Shown here piece by piece: positions 14,987 to 20,633 of a stretch of DNA of 24,930 nt. Source of the DNA: JBFGWM01 sp041588495 (GTDB lineage Bacteria; Pseudomonadota; Gammaproteobacteria; Pseudomonadales; JBFGWM01); NCBI GenBank assembly GCA_041588495.1, contig JBFGWM010000010.1, forward strand, positions 1 through 24,930, read 5' to 3'. The notes beneath the pieces were generated by a model that was not told where the DNA came from, made no database searches, and saw only the letters and a program-made list of their open reading frames with translations. The position numbers and the translations under genes are program-made. The stretch's first letter is position 1. Every line of letters starts with the position of its first letter.

Positions 14987-15538
14987 TCACGGCAGCCGTT
15001 GATCGATCGTCGTCCGGGTACCCGCGCCATGCACGAACACCGGCCGGGTGAACACGTAGTCGGCGTCGGCGACCGGTTCGTGACAGCCGTAACACTCGCG
15101 CACGAACTTTTCGTCGTCGCCGTAGGGCTTCAGGTCCTTGCCGACCCAGCGCGCGAAACCCCAGCCCCCGGTGTACGGGAATCGGGCGCGGTCGCGCACC
15201 ATGATCTCGACATGGACGAACTGGCCCGGCACCGTCGCCGCAACCCATTCGGCGTGACTGGCGTCCTTCCACACCACCTTGGCCAGCACGCTGCCCTTCG
15301 GCCACGGACGCTCTCCGGCGCGGGCCGCGCGCACCGCGATGTCGTTGCCGAGGATCACGCGCAGGGTGTTGTTGTCATTGCGGTGGGACAGGCTGACCAC
15401 CTGCCAGGTCTCGTAGCCCGCGGGGAACGCGATGCCGTTCGGCGCATTGTCCGGGACCCCCGCGGCCACGGCGGGCTGCATCCAGGTCACAAGCCCGGAA
15501 AACGCCATGCACAAACCTATCTTTCCGTTCTTCATCAT
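14987..15538 (-). CDS. exported cytochrome P460-like c-type heme protein
   Basis: This 183-residue protein has a signal peptide (MMKNGKIGLCMAFSGLVTWM, cleavage near AVAA, residue 26). The domain has FPAGYETWQVVSLSHR, VWKDASHAEWVAA and a C-terminal heme c motif CYGCHEPV (CxxCH, 149-153), followed by ADYVFTRP. This matches the cytochrome P460 family, whose founding member oxidises hydroxylamine in ammonia oxidisers through a Lys-crosslinked heme. Many homologues of this kind have no proven activity. I cannot tell by eye whether the crosslinking Lys is kept. The upstream region is unusually A/T-rich (ATAAATAAG just before the start), with no clear ribosome site. The start could be either of two adjacent ATGs. 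It is co-directional with the ahr gene 66 bases upstream. Confidence 0.82.
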   Translation of the reverse strand: MMKNGKIGLCMAFSGLVTWMQPAVAAGVPDNAPNGIAFPAGYETWQVVSLSHRNDNNTLRVILGNDIAVRAARAGERPWPKGSVLAKVVWKDASHAEWVAATVPGQFVHVEIMVRDRARFPYTGGWGFARWVGKDLKPYGDDEKFVRECYGCHEPVADADYVFTRPVFVHGAGTRTTIDQRLP

Positions 15539-15604
15539 GTACTTATTTATTGTTTGCAGAACCTTTCCCAGGTCGTGGAACATGCCCGGCAGCCCCGCGG
15601 CCTG

Positions 15605-16618
15605 CTATTTCCCCGCGTCCTGCTCGAGCACGATCCGGTAACGTGCGTTGCCACTGCGCAGGCGCTCGACCGCTTCGTTGACCTGGCTCATGGGGAAGGT
15701 CTCGGTGACCGGCCGCACCCCGTGGCGGGCGGCGAAATCCAGCATCTTGCGGATCGCGCCCGGACTGCCCACCGGGCTGCCGGAGATACTGCGCTGCCCG
15801 GAAAGCAGGGGGAACACCTGCACGCCGAGGGGCTCGAGCACGGCGCCGACGAAATGCAGGCGACCGCGTGGCGCGAGGGCCTGCACGTAGAGGTCCCAGT
15901 CGAGCCCCACGTTGACGGTGACGATAATGAAATCAAAGCTGCCGGCCAGGGCCTCGATGGCCTGCTTGTCCCGCGACACCACGAAGTGATCCGCGCCCAT
16001 CTCGCGGGCCTCGGGCTCCTTCTCCGGCCGCGAGGAGAATGCCGTGACCTCGCACCCCCACTTGTCGAGAAACTGGATCGCCAGGTGCCCGAGGCCGCCG
16101 ATACCGACCACCCCGACCCGCGCGGTGGGTCGCAGGCCGAACTGCAGGACCGGGTTGAACACGGTGATGCCGCCACAGAACAGGGGTCCGGCACCGGACG
16201 GGTCGACTCCCGCGGGCAGGGGAACCACGAAGGTCGCGTGGGCGCGCACGCGCTCCGCGAAACCGCCGTGGCGGCCGACGATGGTGCCCTGGGCAGAGGC
16301 GCACAGGTTGTGATCGCCGGCCACGCACTGACCACAGTTCATGCAGGCCCCGGAGTGCCAGCCGATGCCCACCCGCTGCCCGGTTTCCAGGTGGTTCACG
16401 TCGGCCCCGGTATCCGCCACCACGCCCACGACCTCGTGGCCGGGCACCAGCGGGTAACGGGTCATGCCCCACTCGTTCTCCAGCATGCTCAGGTCACTGT
16501 GGCAGATGCCGCAGTACTCGACGCGCACCTCGACCTCGTGGTTGCCCAACGGGCCGGGATCGTATTCGAACGGGGTCAGGTCGCCCCCTGCGGAATGCAC
16601 GGCATAGGCCTGGATCAT
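15605..16618 (-). CDS. ahr: zinc- and NADPH-dependent aldehyde reductase (Ahr/YjgB type)
   Basis: This 337-residue medium-chain dehydrogenase is closely like E. coli Ahr (YjgB), which reduces C3 and longer aldehydes to alcohols with NADPH. It shares YDPGPLGNHEVEVRVEYCGI, CHSDLSMLENEWG and RYPLVPGHEVVG. Catalytic zinc ligands are Cys39, His61 (with Glu62) and Cys148 in PLFCGGITVF. The structural zinc ligands are Cys92, Cys95, Cys98 and Cys106. The cofactor loop is GIGGLGH (172-178) and FSSRPEKE follows the second strand, fitting the phosphate of NADPH. The ATG has GGAGG 8 bases upstream. Genes on both sides run in the same direction (33 and 66 bases), so it probably shares a transcript with the SDR pair and the P460-like gene. 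Confidence 0.93.
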   Translation of the reverse strand: MIQAYAVHSAGGDLTPFEYDPGPLGNHEVEVRVEYCGICHSDLSMLENEWGMTRYPLVPGHEVVGVVADTGADVNHLETGQRVGIGWHSGACMNCGQCVAGDHNLCASAQGTIVGRHGGFAERVRAHATFVVPLPAGVDPSGAGPLFCGGITVFNPVLQFGLRPTARVGVVGIGGLGHLAIQFLDKWGCEVTAFSSRPEKEPEAREMGADHFVVSRDKQAIEALAGSFDFIIVTVNVGLDWDLYVQALAPRGRLHFVGAVLEPLGVQVFPLLSGQRSISGSPVGSPGAIRKMLDFAARHGVRPVTETFPMSQVNEAVERLRSGNARYRIVLEQDAGK

Positions 16619-16651
16619 GTTGCGTTCCTCCGTTACCGGCCGAGGTTCGAA

Positions 16652-17263
16652 TCAGCCGAGATTGAAATACACCTGGATTCCGGAAAGTATGCTGCTGCAG
16701 GCGACCGAGCACAGGATCAGTCCCATCACCCGGCTCAGGATGCTGGCCCCCGAGTCGCCAATCAGGCGGTGCACCCGGGTGGCCATCAGCAGCATGATCA
16801 GGGTGATCAGCAGCACGATCAGCATCAGCCCGGTGGTGATCAGCTGGTGCACGACCGAGAAGCGGTGGTTGTCGGTCATCAGCACCACCGCCATCATCGC
16901 GCCGGGCGAGGCGATGGACGGCACCGCGAGGGGGAAGATCGCTGTCTCGTGTCCGCTCTCGATGATGTGCGACTCCTCCTCGGGCTTGCTCTCGCCGAAG
17001 ATCATGGTCAGGGCGAACAGGAACAGGACAATGCCACCGGAAATCTGGAAGGCGGACAGGGGCACGCCCATGGCCTCCAGCAGGATCTGGCCGAAAACGA
17101 TGAAAAACAGGAGGATGCCCGCGGAGACCAGGATCGCGCGCACGGCGATCGACTTGCGGTCCCATTCCCGGTGGCGGCGGGTCACCGCGATGAACACCGG
17201 GATGGTGCCGAAGGGATCGATCACCGCCCACAGGAAAATGAAATTCTTGAGAACCTCGTCCAT
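16652..17263 (-). CDS. MarC-family integral membrane protein (UPF0056)
   Basis: This 203-residue polytopic inner-membrane protein has the MarC family pattern: FIFLWAVIDPFGTIPVFIAV at the N-terminus, SAFQISGGIVLFLFALTMIF in the middle and FPLAVPSIASPGAMMAVVLM. The two halves repeat the D/SP-FG/AG helical hairpin, and six helices are likely. MarC was once linked to multiple antibiotic resistance, but this was not upheld and the function is unknown. Length is typical. The conserved loop IDPFGTIP (residues 16-23) is intact. It lies 33 bases upstream of ahr on the same strand. Confidence 0.93.
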   Translation of the reverse strand: MDEVLKNFIFLWAVIDPFGTIPVFIAVTRRHREWDRKSIAVRAILVSAGILLFFIVFGQILLEAMGVPLSAFQISGGIVLFLFALTMIFGESKPEEESHIIESGHETAIFPLAVPSIASPGAMMAVVLMTDNHRFSVVHQLITTGLMLIVLLITLIMLLMATRVHRLIGDSGASILSRVMGLILCSVACSSILSGIQVYFNLG

Positions 17264-17340
17264 GATCCGCCTGCAGCGCCCTCCTCCTGACCACCCGGTC
17301 CGGTTCCAGCTATTCAGGATAGCGGAAGCTCGGCGGGAGG

Positions 17341-17748
17341 TTAGCCGGCCCCGGGGTCCGGGACCTGGTGTGCGCCCAGCCGCTCGCGTACCTCCCCGGG
17401 AATCGGCATGGGTCGGCGCGCGGCGTAATCAAAGTGAATCAGCACCGCGCGACCGCGCGCACACAGCCGCCCCTGCTGCCAGGCCTCCTGCTCGATGCTC
17501 ACCGAGGTGGTGCCGATGCGGCCGATCCCGGTGCGCACCGTCACCGGCTCTCCCCAGAACAGCTCGCCCTCGAAATCGACCTCGATGCGGCGCAGGATCA
17601 GGTTCCAGTTTTCAAGACCGGGCTTGTCCATGAACATCGCGAACACCGGCCGCCTGCCCTCCTCGAACCAGACCGGCAACACGGTGTTGTTGATGTGCCC
17701 CAGGCCATCGGTCTCGCAGAATCGCGGCTCGATCTGCAGTTCAAACAT
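17341..17748 (-). CDS. hotdog-fold acyl-CoA thioesterase (4HBT/YbgC type)
   Basis: This 135-residue protein is the size of a single hotdog domain. RFCETDGLGHINNTVLPVWF carries the family signature D-x-x-x-H-x-N-N (Asp14, His18, Asn20-Asn21) and EEGR, where Glu29 or Glu30 could serve as the catalytic acid. DFEGELFWGEPVTVRTGIGR and a late beta strand RGRAVLIHFD complete the fold. It would hydrolyse an acyl-CoA or acyl-thioester; the acyl group is unknown. The gene is placed between the MarC-like gene (77 bases) and an epoxide-hydrolase-like gene (27 bases) on the same strand. A G-rich ribosome site precedes the ATG. Confidence 0.88.
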   Translation of the reverse strand: MFELQIEPRFCETDGLGHINNTVLPVWFEEGRRPVFAMFMDKPGLENWNLILRRIEVDFEGELFWGEPVTVRTGIGRIGTTSVSIEQEAWQQGRLCARGRAVLIHFDYAARRPMPIPGEVRERLGAHQVPDPGAG

Positions 17749-17775
17749 GTCCGCCCCCCAGTGTCGAATCAGCCG

Positions 17776-18639
17776 TCATCCGGCAACGAATTCCAGCACC
17801 TTGCGCTGGAACGCCGCGGGGTGTTCGCGATGCGGGAAGTGCCCGGTGCCAGGCAGCACGCACCACTCGTAGGGGCCGGTGTAAGCCTCCGGCGTGCGCT
17901 CGAAGCTGTCGAGGCTCAGGGCCCCGTCCTGGTCGCCGGCGATGGCCAGCGTCGGCACCGATGTCTTGCGCCCCATGACCTCGCGGGTGCGACGCCCCTC
18001 GGCGCCGATTCCGGCGCGCATGAAGGAGCGGTAGTAACCCAGCACCGCGTCGAGCGCGCCCGGCGCCGAGAGGGTGTCCTTGATATGGCGCATCTCCTCG
18101 GGATCGGTCTCCCAGCCCGGCGACCACCAGCGGTAGATGTAGTCGATGAAGGCAAAATCGCGACGCCGGGTCCACCAGTCGGAGACCCCGCTGACCTGGA
18201 AAAAAAGGAAGTGCCAGGCGCGGCGGAACAGCTTGAGATCGGGCGGCGTGGCACGCGGGTGGGGAATGGCGACGGTCACCATCCGGGTAATCCGCTCCGG
18301 CTCCTGGCTGGCGGCAGAGTGCGCGCACAGGGCGCCCCAGTCATGGCCGATCACGGTCGCCCGCTGGTGACCGAGAGCGGTGATCAGTTCCAGCACGTCG
18401 CGGCCGAGGGTGATCGGCGAATAGTCGCCGTCGGGCGCTGCGGAACTCGGCGGATAGCCGCGCAGGAACGGCGCCACCACGCGGTATCCGGCCTCGGCGA
18501 GCCGCGGCCGGAACTGGTCCCAGGTGTGGGCCGTGTCCGGGAATCCGTGCAGGAGCAGGGCCAGTTCGCCGCTGCCCGACTCCAGGTAGGCAAAACGGAT
18601 GCCGTTGGCATCCACCTCGTGCAGTTTCTCGTTCTTCAT
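17776..18639 (-). CDS. epoxide hydrolase-like alpha/beta hydrolase
   Basis: This 287-residue alpha/beta hydrolase has LLLHGFPDTAHTWDQ (oxyanion HGFP, residues 31-34), nucleophile Asp100 in VIGHDWGALCAH, an acid in IAGDQDGALS (about 237-239) and His267 in PGTGHFPHREHP. The GHDWG elbow and HGFPD are characteristic of the soluble epoxide hydrolase group, which opens epoxides by an ester intermediate on Asp. The cap region (about 130-210) is Trp/Tyr-rich and includes YIYRWWSPGW. The ATG overlaps the TGA of the ankyrin gene (ATGA), and GGAG lies 9 bases upstream inside that gene, so translational coupling is expected. Confidence 0.88.
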   Translation of the reverse strand: MKNEKLHEVDANGIRFAYLESGSGELALLLHGFPDTAHTWDQFRPRLAEAGYRVVAPFLRGYPPSSAAPDGDYSPITLGRDVLELITALGHQRATVIGHDWGALCAHSAASQEPERITRMVTVAIPHPRATPPDLKLFRRAWHFLFFQVSGVSDWWTRRRDFAFIDYIYRWWSPGWETDPEEMRHIKDTLSAPGALDAVLGYYRSFMRAGIGAEGRRTREVMGRKTSVPTLAIAGDQDGALSLDSFERTPEAYTGPYEWCVLPGTGHFPHREHPAAFQRKVLEFVAG

Positions 18640-19964
18640 CGCGGATTCTCCGTGTTGGCCGCCCCGGTCCCCGTGCGTTGCGGCGGGCTGTTCTGCGTAC
18701 AGGTATAGCGGTGCTCCTGTCGCGCACCGTGCGCTTTGAGGAGGCCCACCAGTTCATCGAACTTGCCGTCCTGCGCGAAGCGCAGGACGCTGCGGTTGTG
18801 GGATCCGCAGGCATTCACGTCGGCCCCGGCCGCGATCAGCAGGCGCGCGGCACCCGCCTGACCGGCCTTGGCCGCACCCATCAGCGGCGTCACCCCGTTG
18901 GACGGGGCGGAGTCGGGCGGGATACCGGCCTCAAGCAACACCCGCACCGCCCGCTCGTCGCCCGCGTGGGCGGCCGCGTACAGCGCCGAGGCCAGCCAGG
19001 TCGGCCGCATGCGCTGCGGGTCCGGCGTCCTGTCGAGGACCGCGCCGCGCTCGAGGAGTACCACGGCGACCTCCCAGCGGCCCTTGAACAGGGACTCCTC
19101 CAGGGGGGTGCGCCAGTTTTCGCTGGGCCGGTCATCCACGGGAACACCGGCATCAATCAACACCTCGACGATTCCCGTGTACCCTTCCCGCGCCGCACGC
19201 ATCAGCGCCGAGTGGCCCTTCGCGTCCCAGCCATTCACGTTCGCGCCCGCCGCGATCACGGCGCGGAGTTCGTCCACGTCGTTGGCCGCCACTGCCGCGA
19301 ACAGGCGGCTCTGGGCGCCGGGATAATCCACCGCGTCCTCGATCTCCGCCAGCTGCCGCATCGGGTTATGGGTGTTCAGCCGCGGGTGCGGCCCGTACGC
19401 GCCGCTGGCGGCGGCGCGGGCCACGTGGCGGTGCAGTTCCGGGATGTACCCCCTTGCCGTGATCCGCTGCGCCTCGGTCAGTTCCGGCAGCCAGTAATAG
19501 CGCAGGTCCCGCAAATGCCCGTTCAGCTCCAGTTGCGGCCAGTCGTACGCGGTATGCATCGGCGGGTCGGTGGGACCCGCGTCCAGGAAGGCCTGCCAGG
19601 TCTGCAGGTGCATCGTGCCGACATCCTCGGCGAAGGACTCGAGGTCGAGCTGCCGGAAGCCGGCCACGTAACGCGGGTGGATGACGCGCAGGGAACAACT
19701 GGCCGGCGCCAGTCCGCGCCAGGCCCAGGGAAACAGGAAGCGCTCCCCCGACGCCACCACGCGCACCTCCTCGTCGCTGCGGCTGGCGCCGTGGAGAATG
19801 TACCCGAGACATACCAGGCGCACCACGATGTCATCGACGGCCGCCCCGTCCTCGAGTTCGACACTGCCGCGCACCGGCCCCTGCACGGAACCCGCGAACA
19901 CCACGCCGGCGATCCCGGCGCAGGCGAGGAATCCGGTCCAGGCGGCGAACTTCCTGAGCTTCAC
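18636..19964 (-). CDS. exported ankyrin-repeat protein
   Basis: The preferred start is the GTG at 19964, giving MKLRKFAAWTGFLACAGIAG and hence a signal peptide or anchor; a GTG at 20009 is in frame and would add 15 residues before it. The roughly 442-residue protein has an unrecognised N-terminal half with VELEDGAAVDDIVVRLVCLG, resembling a beta-sandwich segment, and Trp/Tyr-rich segments (about 100-200). A C-terminal half (from about residue 225) carries ankyrin repeats, such as ELRAVIAAGANVNGWDAKGH, SALMRAAREGYTGIVEVLID, ALYAAAHAGDERAVRVLLEA and VTPLMGAAKAGQAGAARLLI. Ankyrin repeats bind proteins. Export with a coupled epoxide hydrolase is unusual, since the hydrolase itself has no signal peptide. 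Confidence 0.82.
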   Translation of the reverse strand: MKLRKFAAWTGFLACAGIAGVVFAGSVQGPVRGSVELEDGAAVDDIVVRLVCLGYILHGASRSDEEVRVVASGERFLFPWAWRGLAPASCSLRVIHPRYVAGFRQLDLESFAEDVGTMHLQTWQAFLDAGPTDPPMHTAYDWPQLELNGHLRDLRYYWLPELTEAQRITARGYIPELHRHVARAAASGAYGPHPRLNTHNPMRQLAEIEDAVDYPGAQSRLFAAVAANDVDELRAVIAAGANVNGWDAKGHSALMRAAREGYTGIVEVLIDAGVPVDDRPSENWRTPLEESLFKGRWEVAVVLLERGAVLDRTPDPQRMRPTWLASALYAAAHAGDERAVRVLLEAGIPPDSAPSNGVTPLMGAAKAGQAGAARLLIAAGADVNACGSHNRSVLRFAQDGKFDELVGLLKAHGARQEHRYTCTQNSPPQRTGTGAANTENPR

Positions 19965-20105
19965 GGCACCGACGACTCCGGGGCAGGTGCCGACGCCCGT
20001 CGCCGGCACCTACCCAGTGTAGAGCTTCCCGCGCGACGGCCGTGCCGACGGATCACGGCTACCCGGAGCGACGCGGTCCCCTGGCCTGCAGGAATCGGCC
20101 AAACC

Positions 20106-20119
20106 CTGATCCAGGTCAG
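20106..20119 (+). promoter_or_regulatory. candidate CRP/FNR-family (FNR/Dnr-like) binding site
   Basis: CTGATCCAGGTCAG is an imperfect palindrome with the TGA-N6-TCA core of FNR/Dnr sites (consensus TTGAT-N4-ATCAA, 7 of 10 matches). Its centre lies 40.5 bases before the start predicted from the -10 element at 20141, the position used by class II activators. It would activate the globin gene at low oxygen or in the presence of nitric oxide, if the host has such a regulator. Confidence 0.45.
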
Positions 20120-20140
20120 GTTTTGGCAAGGTCCGAGGGG

Positions 20141-20146
20141 TATATT
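20141..20146 (+). promoter_or_regulatory. candidate -10 element of globin promoter
   Basis: TATATT matches the -10 consensus at five of six positions, in a locally A/T-rich stretch 52 bases before the globin start codon. No good -35 is seen at the right distance, which fits an activator-dependent promoter served by the site at 20106-20119. Confidence 0.45.
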
Positions 20147-20197
20147 GAAACCTGTAAGCAGACGCGAGTCCCGTGACGAGGGCCGGAAAAAACGCCA

Positions 20198-20623
20198 GTG
20201 GAAGATATCGTCCAAGCCTTTGATGCCAGTCTCAAGCGGGTCCTGGAGGCACGCCGCGCGGACCGGGATTTTTTCGACGCGTTCTATGACCGTTTCCTGG
20301 CGTCGAGTGAACGCGTGGCGGAGAAATTCCGCCACACCGACATGGCCCGCCAGAAATCGATGCTGCGCAAGTCGTTCTACTACCTGGTCACCTTCTATGC
20401 CAGCGGCCAGGTCAGCGATTACATGGTGTCGGTGGCACGCGCCCACAGCCGGCTCGGACACGACATTCCACCGGACCTGTACGACTTGTGGCTGGAGACC
20501 CTGATCTCGGTGGTACGCGACTACGACTACGCGATGGACGACGACGTGGAGCTGGCCTGGCGCCTGGTGCTGGTTCCCGGCATCACCTACATGCAGTTCA
20601 TGTACGAGCGCGTACAGCCCTGA
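20198..20623 (+). CDS. single-domain globin-like heme protein
   Basis: This 141-residue all-helical protein has globin-like features: FFDAFYDRFLASSERVAEKF (B-C helices with Phe44 as a likely CD1 Phe), KSMLRKSFYYLVTFY (E helix), VARAHSRLGHDIPPDLYDLW (His83 as the probable proximal F-helix ligand, followed by the FG corner and G helix) and a terminal H helix (LAWRLVLVPGITYMQFMYE). No reductase or signalling domain is attached. Roles could be nitric oxide detoxification, oxygen binding or sensing. The start is a GTG with only a weak GGAAA ribosome site. An FNR-like site upstream fits an oxygen or NO role. Its stop lies 10 bases from the convergent cyclase gene. Confidence 0.8.
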   Translation: MEDIVQAFDASLKRVLEARRADRDFFDAFYDRFLASSERVAEKFRHTDMARQKSMLRKSFYYLVTFYASGQVSDYMVSVARAHSRLGHDIPPDLYDLWLETLISVVRDYDYAMDDDVELAWRLVLVPGITYMQFMYERVQP

Positions 20624-20633
20624 GCGGGCGTCC

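Noticed and set aside
14987..15538. P460-like gene as evidence for an ammonia oxidiser
   Set aside because: P460-family proteins are widespread, and no other nitrification gene is in the window.
14918..17290. Long plus-strand open frame opposite the SDR, P460, ahr and MarC genes
   Set aside because: Four recognisable protein families are read from the other strand. This frame is a G+C shadow with His/Gln/Arg-rich composition.
20198..20623. Globin gene as part of the cyclase-TIR system
   Set aside because: It is convergent with the cyclase gene and has its own candidate promoter, so shared transcription is not possible. Closeness alone is not evidence.
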